Positions 1 to 13,526 of a DNA stretch of 64,000 nt are shown one piece after another. Within the stretch, counting starts at the first letter, position 1, and each line of letters opens with the position of its first letter. A program made the translations under genes and the position numbers. Origin of the DNA: Theristus sp. LFF4_11 (Eukaryota; Nematoda; Chromadorea; Monhysterida; Xyalidae); assembly GCA_030248135.1 (NCBI GenBank), contig JASANC010000913.1:1-64000 (forward strand), in the 5' to 3' direction. Below the pieces are notes generated by a model. That model saw only the letters and a list, made by a program, of their open reading frames with translations. It did not search any database and was not told where the DNA came from.

Positions 1-699
1 AGATAATTTATACTTAAGACAGTAGGCAAACTTTCTGATAACCGTCTGTTTTTACAGAAAAGAATGGTAAACAAAAAAATAAAAGCGTCAAGTTTTCACA
101 CTGCTTACAGCTAGGCCTATGTTAATCACACCACTTCAAAAGCTTGACCAGAACAAGTAGTATTATAAACAGGTAAAGTGGTGAATCGATTCGACTGTCA
201 ATTTGCACCTTTCGGGTAACCGGGATAAATTATGCTTAGAACGCTTTTCGAGTGCAGAGGTGCATGCGTAACCTTTGATTGATTTTTTCATATGAACTAT
301 ATGAAGCGCGCTTGGTTGTTTTCAGTTTCGTTTAAATCCTGTTCGGCAAAAAATTGCTCTTATCTTTCTTATCGACCGTGTTGCAACGCAATATGCATTT
401 GCACGGACAAATAGAAAAAACGCCATTTGAATTCATAAAAATCGAGCACAATCTAAAGGCAGAAATTGAAAAAACTAATCAGACTCTGTATCATGAACTG
501 AAACTACTTTAATTCATATAAGGACAATTTTCGAGCACGAGACAGCGCGTTCAGGCTTTTCAAACTGTGGGGCTTTTCCACACATCATTCAACATTACTA
601 CTCTGCCTCCTTCGTTCGACAAGATAATATTGTGTTTTGTAATACACTCAGATAAAGGATGACTTGCATATTTAGAACGGTTGAGATTTTCATAGGTAC

Positions 700-1319
700 T
701 ACAGTCGCACTCAATAAAATGTGGAATCAGCTGATTGGTCGGCCGAGGGGAGGCTGCTCACACTCCGCATCCTTCTTTTTTCGTGGATTTGGACTGGATT
801 CTATTGAAACGTGTTTCTTTTGAATGAATGTGAATTTCCAGCACCCTTTTCATGCTAAAAATTAACTCAAAGGGTTGGAGACTAAGAAATTCAGATTTTT
901 TATTCAACATCTCAAAATGCATTTTTTATTGACGACGACGACGGCGTCGCTTAATTTTTGCGTGTGAACAAGTGGTTTTTGGTAAGCTGTTGTGTTCATT
1001 TACTTGGTGCACGCAGCAAACCATACACAGCGCACTCCTTTCAGGCTTTTGTCTTCCAGTTCACACGCAAAAATTAAGCGACGACGTCGTCGTCGTCATC
1101 AAACAAAAACTACAGTTGAGCTGTTGATTCTGAATTTTGCAATCTCTAATATTTTCAGTTTATTTTTAGCGTGAAAAGGGTGCTGGTAATTCACACTCAT
1201 TCAAAAGAAACACGTTTCAATAGAATCCAGATTTACGAAAAAAGAAGGGTGCGGAGTGTGAGCAGCCTCCCCTCGGCCGACCAATCAGCTGATTTCACAT
1301 TTTATTGAGTTCGACTGTA
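700..1319. mobile_element. Fold-back MITE, family A, copy 1
   Basis: The ends are inverted repeats: TACAGTCGCACTCAATAAAA on the left matches the reverse complement of the right end, which finishes TTGAGTTCGACTGTA. The complementarity continues inward through AATCAGCTGATTGGTCGGCCGA and the block around TTAATTTTTGCGTG next to a GACGAC run, so most of the element could fold into a hairpin. TA flanks both ends, the target duplication expected for Tc1/mariner/pogo-type elements, whose termini often begin CAGT. It encodes nothing. The same sequence recurs at 14530-15351, where the left arm is longer. Confidence 0.85.
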
Positions 1320-4300
1320 CTTGCAGGTCATATCAAGGGCACTTCGGTCAGGTAAGCACAATTTGTTTGCAATTTCACGATTTTCAATCGACCATTTAAC
1401 GAAGTTTTAAAGTGAGCTGCTGCATATAAAAACACGCATTGTTAACTTAACATTAAAAATGTTAATGAAGGAATTGCATGTGAAAAATAGGGAATAAATG
1501 TTACACTGCCGAACATAAATGAGGAAACTGTAGAAAACAAACCTAAATTCCAAAAGATGAACAACACTGCAAAAAAACACGATGAACGAACTGCAATGCA
1601 ACGTATCTACTTGCAATGCAATGATGTTGAATATGCTTACATTGTGTTTGTCAAATAAAAACTCTGAAATAGTGACAAAACGGTATCAAAATTCAAGTGA
1701 TTTAAAGTTGTGAGAAAGCTGCTTTCAAATTTGTAACGTGTCAAAATATCCATGAACAAATATTATTGTGAACAAAGAAGCGAAATTACAGTGTTGAACC
1801 TCGCTCGTCGCCCTAAATAATCTGAAGTATTAACTGATTGGTTGCCTGAAAATCAGGTTGAAAAAACATTTTCGATTTATGAGATGAACACAAATCAAAA
1901 GCAGCAGTTTTCTTTGCAAAAAAACTTTGTTTTGTTTAAAAAAAGAACGTCGGCGACGGCGAGAATGGAACCTGAATTCGCAGTCAAATATTTGCTGCTT
2001 TAATTTTTTTGATTCAGAAAAAGCTTTGGAAGTTTTGTGTGCCGTACATTTTGTAAAAAGCGGACGTGTTTTGCTGTCAATTCTTTTTTACAGGAAGAAC
2101 GACGACAGCAACGACGACGTTCGTTGTTCGTTTTTTTGGCAAACTGGCATTTCGTTTTGAAAACTATTTCTTTTGAATTATAATTTCTGTTTTAACTTCA
2201 ACGTTTGTTTGTAAAAATTTAGAGCGACCTTCAGCACCTTTTTCCCCGAAGGGAAACGTCGTCGTCAGTCATCGAGCCTTTTTTTGGAACAAAAGAGAAT
2301 TGCTTCGCCATGAAAATTGCTGCTTTTGATTTGTCTGCAACTCACAAATCATAAACAAGATTTTTCCATAAAAAATCTCACTGTTTGCCCACGCAAAATG
2401 AACGCACAGAAATCACAATATTCAAAAAATTATCCATTCCAATTTCTTTTTTAAACATGATGTTTAGGCAACCAATCAGCTAATACTACAATTAGAAAAG
2501 TACAGCAAAAAGTACAGAATAAGCACGCATGACAAGTGCGACTGTTTCCGTGGATACGAACCACAGATAGTTTGTTTGTCTGACAGAATACATAACGACT
2601 GTTTTTCTGCGTGTATTACGCATAGTCAAATGATACCGGCCGATGTGAAATTTTATAGCTTTATGCATTATGTTAGTCTGTGCTATGTTTTTTGAGCTAA
2701 CAGACTCATGTATTTTCACAATGTTATGCTCTGGAAAGGTGTTAAAATTGTTAAAAACTCACAGAAACATTTGTTTGCAGCACGAAATCGCACATAAAGT
2801 TTCGGCTATGCTTAGCAACAACATTTCATCATCACAGAAAAGGTACACCAGTATAAAGTAAAGGCTAGCAACGTCCAAAAAATACCGCAAAAATACTACA
2901 CAAATATGTGACCCATAGTCATCATAGGACAGGTACAGAATTTTTTGCACAAAATAATAAAAAAATATTCACGTGTATGGTTGGTTTGGTCGCGCACATG
3001 TGTGTGCTAATAAAATGGTATGTATGTTTTACAACAATATTCGTACTGTTGTGTGCGCTTGTACATGAGCTAGACATGGCCAGACTAAAATTGTAGGAAA
3101 ACGTAGTGCTTTAACCCGTAGCGCAATATTTAAGATGATAAAATAACGAACAACTTATTGAAGTCCCACCGGTATATATTTTTTTCGTTCAAATAAAGTA
3201 CAATGTTTTCAAAACATTTTAGTGGTCTGACGGTTTTGAAAATCGATTGCTTACTACAATTTACAGGCTGTAGATCTTCAGGCTGTCACAACGAGTGAAA
3301 AGATGTTGTACAAGACGTATAGAGACAATTTTTTATACACTGCTTCCAGTAAACTAGTTTTTGTATTTTTAAGCAAATTCAGCGAACCTTTTGTGCACGA
3401 CTATTGATTATGTGCGTGCAAAATTCAATGGATTGCCAGATACAGTTGTATCGAAGTAAAACAACGTGCAAAATAAGCTTCTTTCGAAACTGCAATGCTT
3501 GATACATATAACTGATACCAGAACTGCACTTTGAAATCAATAATAATATTAGTCAATAATAATAATAAGGTAATAAACAGAAAGAACAAAAAATTGAACT
3601 CAACCAATGCCTCTACTTTTTCAAACTCAAAACTTCGTCAGTGGCTAGCTACATCTGTACATGTGTGTACAACAATTTTTATTCAGCCTAAAACCGTACC
3701 ACTGGCGAAGCACAAAAGTGTGAAAACACCACTTCACTTGCCGCAGCAAAACCGCAGCAATGCGACGAACTTTATAAAAAGACCTTGATACATGTATTTT
3801 CGTGGAGAGTTTTGTGTGCACCAGAACCAGACAATTATTATATTATAGAAACTAAAAACCCACACAGATTAAAAAAATACAATAGTTTAAAACTGCAAAA
3901 AAACGCACATTTGCCTCGCACTCTTTCTGACACTTGTGTGGCAGGGCAATTTGGGAATTTTAGTAGGGAGGAATAGTCAGCGAATTTCATAAGCGCGGTA
4001 TTGTTTGCTGTCGATGTGGAATGATTTAGTGTGACATGTTTTCTCTCCATGCATGTATGGCTGTCTGTTTTGTGATGATCCACTGGTGGTGACTGGTTTC
4101 TGGTGAAAAGCATGTAACTAACTGCATGCACGCATGTGCAAGCTGGAGCTGTCTCATAAAAGATAAAATAGAAGCGCACTGCATGTACACATGTGGTTTT
4201 CAATAAAATTTAAAAATCGGGAGAAGTTTTGTTCACGAATACTTTCGAAGGTGGTTTCATTTCAAAAAAGTGAAAACGAATACAACAATTGAGGTTGAAT

Positions 4301-7300
4301 TTTGAAAGAGTTTTACCATGACGGAATTTGTTTCATGCGGCTTTCTGCCAGACGACACTACACTGACATATGCATGAAAATGAATTGTCAAGTGCTTTTA
4401 TTTATTTTCCTTGACTCACAATTGTAGAATATGTGTGTACCGAACATCATTACGGAAATATGCATCCAGAAACATTGTGCACATGACGCGCAGACAGACT
4501 AATTTGAAAATTGTAGTCTGTATGAGTTCATTACATGTGTGTACATAGTATAACATGGTTTTTCGCTTCTCTGTGCATGTCCCACGTTGATATGTCTAAC
4601 AGTGGAGACGCATTTTCTGAAATACCAGATTAAACACTGTGCGTAGTATTTTCCTACATATTTTCTCAAATAATGGACGGGCTGCGTCGGTCAGCTATTG
4701 AAATACTCCAGAAATTAAAACAGAAATGGGGTAAAACAATACGTGGTGACAATTGATATTGTTTCAGTAAGTTTCAACGAGAAACAATCAATCTGACTGT
4801 CAAAAATTTAAACTTTCAGAAAAATTAGCTGCACTGAATTGATTGTTGAATGTCGCTCACAAAATGTGGTAGTTGGATTAATTGGCACTAACTTTCAAAA
4901 AAATTTGTTTCGGTTCAAATATCTTATGATTTTTGTACGTATTCTGAAATTATCATTTTTGACGTAAGCTGTAATTTTTTCTGCAGTCCACAATGCATTA
5001 GAACAAAACAAAAATTACATGTAAATCAATTTCATTATATATTTTAGTTAGTGTACAATACGCAATTGACACAACAATGGTGTGCAACGGATTGCTGGTG
5101 GTGATGTCTTTTCTCCAAGATACCAAATGGTGACAAGTTAGATCAAGAAATAAGTTATCCTAGATTTCCTTGAAAGAATTATAAACAGTGATTTGTAAGT
5201 ATGTTTAGCGAGGACATCGTCCAAAGAACTTGAAAGCTGTAGGCCCACAAAACTTGACAAAAAATGAGTAAACATACATAAGTAACGGGGAAAACTGGCA
5301 TTTGTGAGAAACAGTTAGTTGTAGTGATCGGGTGGTTTTTAGAAGATGATAAGAAAGCTAAAAAATTTAAAAAAAGCTGCAAACATTTTCAAAACTAAAA
5401 AAAGTGTCTAGCTAGACGTGCAAGACGCTGAAACTACGTAACGTACACGTTTAATGTACAATAATGTACGTAATAAGCACATGTTAGACGTGCATATAAT
5501 GTGTGCGTAAACTGATGAACAATGAAAGATAAGAAAACCACGTTGTGAATTTTGCAAATGGACACGTTATCAGAGGCGTGCCAAAAAAGTTGACCCTGAG
5601 TTCCACAAAAAAACAGGAAGAATGCATGTGAAGATCATTACTGAGACAGTGGTTGTTTTGATGTGAAGCTGTTGAACGTAAATACTGACTTACGTAAATA
5701 TTGAATTGAGCCTTTGAACAATCTGACTCAATACACAAACGTACTTGAGACGGAAAAAACTATTGTTTCTTCTTTTAAAGGTGAAAAATTGTGGAATCTT
5801 ATAGAAGCAAGAAGGTTGTTTATTATGTACCCAGGAAATATTTTGGAAAGTAACAATAGAAGCGTGTAAGAGTGTCTTCAGGCTTCAACATTTCTTAACC
5901 AAGGTCAAAAATACATACAGTTTGCCTCTCAAAGTTTTTTGTGTTGACGGCAAGATGTGTAGCCATCGATTGTGTGATATTGCAAAAACCAATTACAATA
6001 TGCACAACAATTTACTCAGGACAAAATAAAATCCTGAAAATCTAATGTACAATAGAACACAATGCATATCAGGCGTTGGCGTTGGTTTTAGTAAAAACAG
6101 TTTGAAATTGAAGAACAATTTTGCAGACAATTTGCGAAATGTACGCAAAAATGGTGACTTTTCTCAAGCAAATCAGTTTTTGCTATTCACGCTTGTCTGT
6201 CAAAGAGAATCAGTCAAACTCAAAATTGACAACATGCAAGTATGAAACAAGTTGTGCTCAACCAGGGGTTTTGCACGTGACTTTGAATTACTGTTCAGGC
6301 AGAGGTGCAGGTGGTCCAAAAATGGTGGGTCAGCTTTTGATTTCTTGTAAGTTATCAAACCTTTTTGTACAACTTAAAAAAATTTTTTACAAAATGAATT
6401 TGACAACAATGTTACAATGTTCGATGTGTGCTAAATATCACTTCGAGACACACAGTTTGCACAGCACAATCCCACAATTTTGGCAGATCGTTAGTTTTAA
6501 AGCAAAATTATAAAAAATTAGGGAAACAACAAAATTTTCCCTGTTTTTATGTAAGATCTTGATTTCAACTGTGAGACAATTTCAGTTTGAACAGCAAACA
6601 ATCAATCTCTTCAAAGGCTTGCTTTTTATTTGGAGCTTGTCACAAACATCATCAAACATCCGCAGCGAACTCATTCGTACCGTCATCGGTTCTACGCTGA
6701 AAGAACTAAAACAGATGTTATCAATTGCAAAATGCGGTTTTGGAAAAAAGTTGCAGGGAGAGCAAAACACGACAAAAACATGTCGTGGCTGAAAAACGCA
6801 ATTGTCAATCGGACCGTTCGTCTCATGTTTCCAACCGATTTCGACAAAGTTTGAGCACAACAAAAATATGTTCAAACGTTCACAGATAAAAAACATTAAG
6901 TGTACCTTCAAGCAACAAGACAAATTTTTTTAATCGTTTTGTCAATTACTATCTGAGAACAAATTTGCGAAAACGGTTTTTTTAATTTTCCTGTTAAATG
7001 TGCTTTTCTAAAGAACTAAGCTGAAATTTATTGCGCATCATAAGTAAGGCCTGGCCCGGTTAGCATTCAAATTTCATCGAAAATGGTAAAGTGGTTAGCG
7101 ATTTACGAGCAATCAAAAGGTGACCCACTATTGAAAACCACCCAGCACAAACTGTATTGTTTTTTTCAACCTAAAGCCTCAATGGCGAATAACCGGAGGA
7201 TTGTACAATTCTCAGTGAGCATTCTCCTTTTATTTCGCTTGTTTCTTTTTGTTTTCTGTTCATCCCTTTTGAAGCTTACCGCGACTCGCGAACACGGTGG

Positions 7301-8159
7301 TCATGCATTAGCGAAAAAAGGTTAAAAATTTGTAATCGGCAGTTTCCGTTTTCTCAGCGTTTAGAGCGTTGAACCCTTAATACACTGTCCTGTCCACCAT
7401 TCGTCACACGATCTGCATCATTTGAAATTTTAGACAACAGCGCTGCGGAATTCTCGGTTTCGGTGAGACAGAAATAAGATGATAGAAAATATGTATCTTA
7501 ATTCAAATCAGCTTGCTAACGAGCCTCGCCATCCAATGCTGTAATGCTGTACTTCTTCAAGATTTGCCATTTTTATTATATCACTGACTATATCAGTCTC
7601 GTCAGTCCATAACAGGTAGAAAATGAATACTATAGGTTTCAAGAAGTCATCTCTTGCAGACAGAACGATACAATGTTTGTGTCGAACGTCTTGTTCACAC
7701 ATATTCGTTCATACTTCCGCATGCATGCAATAATCTTTACCTCTGTGGTGCTCACCGTTTCTTTTTTCTGAAGAGTATGCTTACGTGGTTTTATTTTTCA
7801 CCGAAGTGAAAGGTCAATCCGTCAAGACAGAGAAATTATTTTATTCATCCATTGTACAATATATGTTGGTTCTTATCCAGGTAACAAAAACCGTCAAATA
7901 CACAAAATAAACGTGGGAGATGTGTGATCCACAGAAATTGCTGCCCCGATGTTTTTTGCCGTGTTGCCAGTTTTATTGGAAAGACACACCACAACGTACA
8001 TCATACATCAATGTAGTTTTTCGCAGAACAGCGCTCAGTAATAATTTCAAAAAAAAATTCAAAAACGTTGGATAAGAAGTGTTGAAATGTGCAATAAAAA
8101 AAATGAACAGTAAATCCGAAAATAAGTTGCACAATGTGTTCGTTTCGTTATTTGTTTGT

Positions 8160-8945
8160 GCATAGGGTTGGTAAAAAACCGGTTTTTTATATTGCCAGGA
8201 AAAAAACGGTTTCTTTTTCGTTTTAAAACCGTTTTAAAACCATAAAAAAACCGAATGCTTCCCAGCTCCTAAACTTTCCAGAACTTGGCATCTTGAACTC
8301 AAATTGGGAAATACATCAAAATTAGTGATTTTGAGCAGCATGAAATGCTGTTTTCGGGCATACAATCGACCCAATTTGTTATTTTTGCCACCCAATGCTA
8401 CCCAATTTTTTGTTCCAAATCAAATCAATTTCGCTTTTATTGGTTTCCAGGGCAGCACGTTCAATAAATTGAAAACAAAGACTGGGCAGTGACCGTGTAG
8501 GTGTGGGAAGCAGAAAGCGACGGTTGCAAGAAGACCGGATAGCTGACCCCGATTAGGGGGCGAGATTTGCAGAACTGCAAAGTGAAACCGGTAGCGGATT
8601 GCGTTCGAAAAATAACATTTCATCAGTTACCCTTTGCAAATCGACAACATCGTCAGTCAGTCTGCATATGCACTTAGTTTAGCAATCACCTTGTCTTCAT
8701 CGTATTTATCTTGACCGTTGCCACAAAAGCTTCCGCAAAATGATGCTTCACCAGTTCAGTTCGACACAGTTTACTTCACCGTTTTTTCAAAAATATAATT
8801 TTACATTTTATCAATCAAACGAAGAATTTTTGACCACGAAGTTAGAAAATTTTTAAGGTAAAAAACCGGTTCTTTATTTTTTCAAGAAAAAAAACTGGAA
8901 AAACGGTTTTAAAACGGAAAAGAAACCGGCTTTTCTATTTTTTCT
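8160..8945. mobile_element. Inverted-repeat element with AAACCGGTTTT-type ends (hAT-like?)
   Basis: The left end carries ACCGGTTTTTTATATTGCC followed by TTCGTTTTAAAACCGTTTT. The right end carries AACGGTTTTAAAACGGAAAA and AAGAAACCGG, which is the left motif in reverse complement. The 600 bp between has no coding potential. The left boundary reads CATAGGGTTGG, reminiscent of hAT termini, but no clear 8-bp target duplication was seen, so the class is a guess. Confidence 0.5.
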
Positions 8946-9060
8946 ATAATTTTTTTATAATTTTCTATAATTATAAAATATTAATTTTAATAAAATATTA
9001 ATATTTTTATAAAAGATAATTTTCTATAATTTTTAGTAGTTCACTGTAAAGTGGGTTAAG

Positions 9061-9516
9061 TACCGTATTACCTCTATTAAACCCCCCCCCCCCCAAAATT
9101 AAACCCCCCCAAATTAAACCCCCACCCCCTCGACAAGTTTCCAAATAATCCCCCCCCCCAAAAATAATCCCCCATGGGGGATTATTGAAACCTGTTTGAA
9201 ACACATACCCAGCGAATTCAGTGGCTGGTTGCAGTGAAAATGATGAAATTGTGCTACCAAAGGCCCCAAATGGATGAGTTAATGGTAATTTCATTACAAA
9301 AGGCTGTTGTAAAAGGAAATTTCTATGTAGAATAGAAGTTTCTGCGACTTCCTTCCTGCCATGGAAGGTATTTTTGCCATTTTGTCCACTCCTAAAAATG
9401 GTTTCCAAATAAACCCCCCCCCCCAAAAGTAAACCCCCCCCAAAAAATAAACCCCCACCCCCAGAAGTCGCTGAAGAAATAAACCCCCATGGGGGTTTAT
9501 TAGAGGTAATACGGTA
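9061..9516. mobile_element. MITE with poly-C-bearing inverted ends
   Basis: The left end TACCGTATTACCTCTATTAA and the right end TTATTAGAGGTAATACGGTA are near-perfect inverted repeats with a TA at each boundary. Just inside both ends are runs of C next to TAAA/AAAT, and two short palindromes of the form AATAAACCCCCATGGGGGTT. A 184-residue open frame crosses the element on the minus strand but is rich in Gly from the C runs and is not a gene. Confidence 0.75.
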
Positions 9517-10151
9517 TTCATCACATGTTAGCGTGTGGAATAATGTATTTAAAACCGGCACTGCAATTTTTGAAGAACAACGCTAAATAAGTTATGCTCT
9601 AAATTTTTGACTTCAACATTTTCAAACGTGCACCCAGCACACGGGAGACAGGGGTCATTCATGTAGTCATTCGCGCACGTCGCCGTTTGTCGTGATATGA
9701 TTTATGGACGGTGTATGCAAGAATGCGTGTTCGTTAACGATATACGTGACTTCACGTCATGCTGTTTCTTTGCTCCATATGGACGAGACATTTGTGACGT
9801 GCGGCGGAAGCCGAATGTGTACTTCTCCATGAACGACCCTTGGAGCTACTGTACATGTAGAAAATAAAATTTAGTTACTCAGAATAGAATGGTGTTCTTG
9901 AAGTGGGAATAAAATGTGGAGCTGTCTGAATATCATTGAAATCGTGATACTGCTTTACTGGCCACAAGAAGTAACTCCCTTTAACCGAAAATATTACACT
10001 CGTCTTAAAAATTCAAAAGAACAAAAGTAACTTTAATCTGAACTCTGACAACTTTGCGTTTTTTCTGCATGTGACGTGCGGTGCAGCGCTTTTATTCCAA
10101 AAATGTAGAGCTCGCTTTTCAGAGGCTGATCATTGTATTTTTGGTGTTTCG

Positions 10152-11734
10152 TCAGTGACTGATGGTCCCGAACAGTCCGTTTCCTTTTGCTTTTTTGTTT
10201 GTTGACGAGAAAAACTCACTCCAAAATTTGTTGAATGTTGCTCGCTCGATTGGGTTCTGAAAGAGCAGCTAAGTTCACAAACAACAACTTTAAATTACCG
10301 AAATACAAGTTTTATTGAAGCATTCAGCGCAACGCACGCCTCCCGACAGACTGTCGTACGCCATCTTTGCATCTTCTGGCGGCACGTTGAAGTATCCCAT
10401 TGCTGTCATGTAGTCTGTCCGATTTACGACACCATCAGCTGAAAAGGTTCTTTTGAACATACCAAAAAACACTGTCGAAATCAGAAAAACGAAATTGAAA
10501 TCGAAACAATGTTACCATCGACGTCGAATAGTTTGAACATGAATTCCAGATAGCTCTCCTGCCAATCGCACGCAGCCGGCCGTCCATCCATAAAAGCTTG
10601 CCACATCATTTTCCATTCATCTTTGCTAACCTGTATCAGTTGCAAAAACTCTTCTTCTCTTCTTTTGTTACATTTTTTGTCAATCAACAGGCGAAATTGA
10701 AGCCAGAGATACCACACACGAACTTCCGCATCGCCATCCGTATCATAAGCAATCAACCCCTCCCAGACGGCTTTCAGTGCCGCCTCCGCCTCTTTGTACG
10801 GTTTGCTGTCGGCACCGTGATGCTCTTCGATTTTCTGATGATCAGAACAGCATAGATTTGATTTGCGGTATTTTTCAAATGCGCGCAAAGAGTTGGAATG
10901 AATATGATCATTGGAAAAGCCGCACAGCTGAAAACTGAACGCGCTGAACTGAAAACCCAACTGAACTCGTGAAACAAAATTCTGATTAGTTTCGTTTTTT
11001 GTTATTTTGAGCACAAAACTGCCGTCCGATACGTTGTTCTGTTGCCGCGCACCCACCCGTGCGACATTTTTTTCTGTGCGTACATTGAGGAGTTAAGACA
11101 CGTTTAATAAGAAAGATAATACCTTTAACAAAATCAGCATGTCGTCCCATTCTACCGTTTTACTGCCATCGAGGTCTGAAAGAAATCGTTGCACAACTAA
11201 ACTTCACACACGCTAAAAAATACTATACTTGATATCATAACTGATGCGCAAGTGTTCATTCTCTAAGAGCGCGAAATCTGAGCGCCAGACGCGCCGCAGA
11301 AGCTTCGGCCAATGAGAATATCGCCGGAGAAGGACTGTTACTGATTTCCGGGATGGCTCTGACCGATTAGCGTACAGCACGAAAAAAATGGTATTGCTGT
11401 TATAAAAAAAACAAAAAATGCTATTGCCATTAGCAGAAAGAGGCTTCTCAAAGCTTCTGCTGTCAGTCTTGTGCCCAAAAACGTTCACTTTTTAATGTTG
11501 CTAAATTTTACGCTCTATCATTTGTGATTGTATTATCACAATCACTTGTATTATCACTTATGGTATCACTTATAACATGAAGCATGGTATCTTATTAGCG
11601 TGTATCACCTACATGTAATTTTGAAAAATCCGTTTTCTTAGCTACAAATGATGATGTATACATGACGCATGACATCGCTAACCAAAAAAACCATCAAAGA
11701 CGTGATGCCACTTTTGTTCGAGAAAGTCGTCCAT
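10152..11734 (-). CDS. Calexcitin-like sarcoplasmic Ca-binding EF-hand protein
   Basis: Six exons (11683-11734, 11123-11175, 10724-10834, 10516-10630, 10338-10438, 10152-10256) sum to 537 nt, giving 178 residues, close to the usual 180-195 of the family. Three EF-hand loops are visible: residues 18-29 (D-L-D-G-S... with Asp at position 12), 66-77 (D-T-D-G-D-A..E, canonical) and 108-119 (D-V-D-A-D-G..D). The start MDDFLEQKWHHVFDGFF and the C-terminal FWSEFFSSTN...GNGLFG pattern fit the sarcoplasmic calcium-binding/calexcitin group, cytosolic Ca/Mg buffers or sensors of invertebrate muscle and neurons. The fourth EF-hand is degenerate, as is common in the family. Asp at position 12 of loops 1 and 3 suggests weaker or Mg-tolerant binding (inference). 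An earlier in-frame stop after exon 5 would give a shorter form; splicing to 10256 restores the conserved tail, so I prefer it. Confidence 0.88.
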
Positions 11735-13526
11735 GGTCCGTGGTAATTGGGAGTGACCAACTTTGGTTTTCTGAAAGGTCAGTAATTGAAAACAATAGTT
11801 TTTTGATTGTTCGCAATGAGGAATGTCGCTTTCTGTTAAAGTTTGGTTAAAAATCACCAAATGACTTAAAAGATAAATTAATTTCAGAAACCTGTATTGT
11901 ATTACAGAAACTGTGGCCTGGTGGTAGTGCGTTAGACTACAGTCTGTGCGCTCGGGGGATCGAGCCCCGCCGAGGGGTGTATAGGCACTTAATGACAGAG
12001 AAAACACGATGGGCGCCCTACTCAATGGCGTTCTGTACGCTTCTCTGGGTTAGCCCTGGCTAAAAACATCGCCTAAAAATCCCAACAACAACAAAAAAAT
12101 TGACAAAAGGAAATTTGTCTTTGAATTAAATAATAATATAAAGAAGTAAAATCTGAAATAGCTACATTTCACAACGTTATCTATGTATGTAGTTTTTATA
12201 TGGACCGGTTATATCACGAGAACAACGTGATCGTTTAGCCAGACCACCTGGCGTATTTTGATTTACGTTTAGCGTAGAAAATTTCCGTTTCTTGTTCGAT
12301 TGTGTATTTCTAGAGCTGTCAACCGCGGTTAAACGGACACTTACAATGCAATTTCAGTGGCTGAAATCGGAGCAGGTGACTTTGGTTCAAAGAGTTTGAG
12401 TAAATCGTGATAAATTAACCTGTCAAACCGGTCAGAACGCCAGAGAGCCCCCAATGTCAGGAATACTTTAGTGCAGTGTCCGGAGCGGCCTATTGTCAGT
12501 TATCACAGCGCCAGTCGTTTTGGTGCCTAAAAGTGCATGCACGTTTCAAAGAGCGTTTTTGGTCTGCGTTGGTCCTTATTGCTTTTCTCTTGCTCTATTC
12601 ATAATGATTATTGCATGTTAGCTTAACTGCTAAATCTGTATACCAAATGTCAATAGAACCGCCACCTACTGACCGGGTACAAGTTTGAACTTATATAACT
12701 AAAAAACCAGGAAAAATGGTGTAAGCCTAAAATATGTCTGGTCGCAAGCACCATTTTCGGCTTGCTGAATTTCCTGTACTGCAGAGTTCTTGAAAATTAT
12801 GTAGCCAGTCGGCTCTTTAACGATATACCACCAATAACGCTGTTTCAGAGAACACACCTAAAGATGACGGCACACACATTGATTTTTCAGCCGTATTTTT
12901 AAATGTACCACCGATTTTTTGAACGGAAGCGTCTGATCAGAAATTTCCGGCGGGACAATTCTGCTGGCACCTTATAAAACGAATTCACAAAACATGCTAC
13001 CTACCTTACAAATCCAACATTCCGGTGAGAAATTCTGATCACTTTTTGAGGTTCCACTTTAAAATGAACTATTTGGTATTGATTAACAGGAAACGGCTCG
13101 AAATTAATGGAGGCCAACTTTTCATGGAAAATATAAGATTGAATCACAGAGCCATAGTACATGCTGTACAGTGTAGCTGTCTGCAGTACTCGCTGTATTT
13201 TTCAAAAATGAGATAAGTAACGTGTGAAATTTTTGTTCGTTTTTCCAAGTAAATTTGCGTACAATAGTAGTAATAGTAGCTGTAGCACCACTTTGTAAAA
13301 CAGAGGGCTGCACGTAAATTTATAAAAGTACATACCCACCTTAATTCAAGTGATGATGGTGTTTATAAAAATACGGTGTTATTTGCAAAACAAACAAACA
13401 AAAAAATTTCAGTTCTCAATACGAAAAACAAAAAAAAATTGAATTGAGCCCATATAACAGAGAATCAAGAAAACGCAGAAATATATTTCCGGAATAACGT
13501 CAATTAGTGGAGATGAAGGTATGCAA
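11735..13526. other. Spacer between EF-hand gene and kelch gene
   Basis: AT-rich sequence with a SINE copy (11911-12099). I see no coding exon. Confidence 0.5.
11911..12099 (+). mobile_element. tRNA-derived SINE, copy 1
   Basis: The head TGGCCTGGTGGTAGTGCGTT resembles a tRNA box A region. About 35 bp on, GGGGGATCGAGCCC resembles box B. The body contains GGGTGTATAGGCACTTAATG, GGCGTTCTGTACGCTTCTCT and GGGTTAGCCCTGGCTAA, and it ends in a CAACAACAAC/A-rich tail. Two further copies, at 20211-20332 and 29571-29750, share all these blocks, which shows a dispersed RNA polymerase III-type retroposon rather than a tRNA gene. Confidence 0.85.

Larger units (their letters stand above)
1..10151. other. 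Intergenic region without a supportable gene
   Basis: About 10 kb of AT-rich sequence in which no run of exons with matching splice phases and no protein family motif could be found on either strand. All open frames are short and of low complexity. It contains a fold-back element (700-1319), a hAT-like inverted repeat (8160-8945) and a poly-C-ended MITE (9061-9516), listed separately. Outside these I see nothing I can name. Confidence 0.6.

Noticed and set aside
9007..9561. 184-codon Gly-rich frame on the minus strand
   Set aside because: It comes from the C runs and palindromes of a MITE.
11911..11985. tRNA gene-like sequence with box A and box B
   Set aside because: It recurs at three sites with the same non-tRNA body and tail and the cloverleaf stems do not pair, so it is the head of a SINE.
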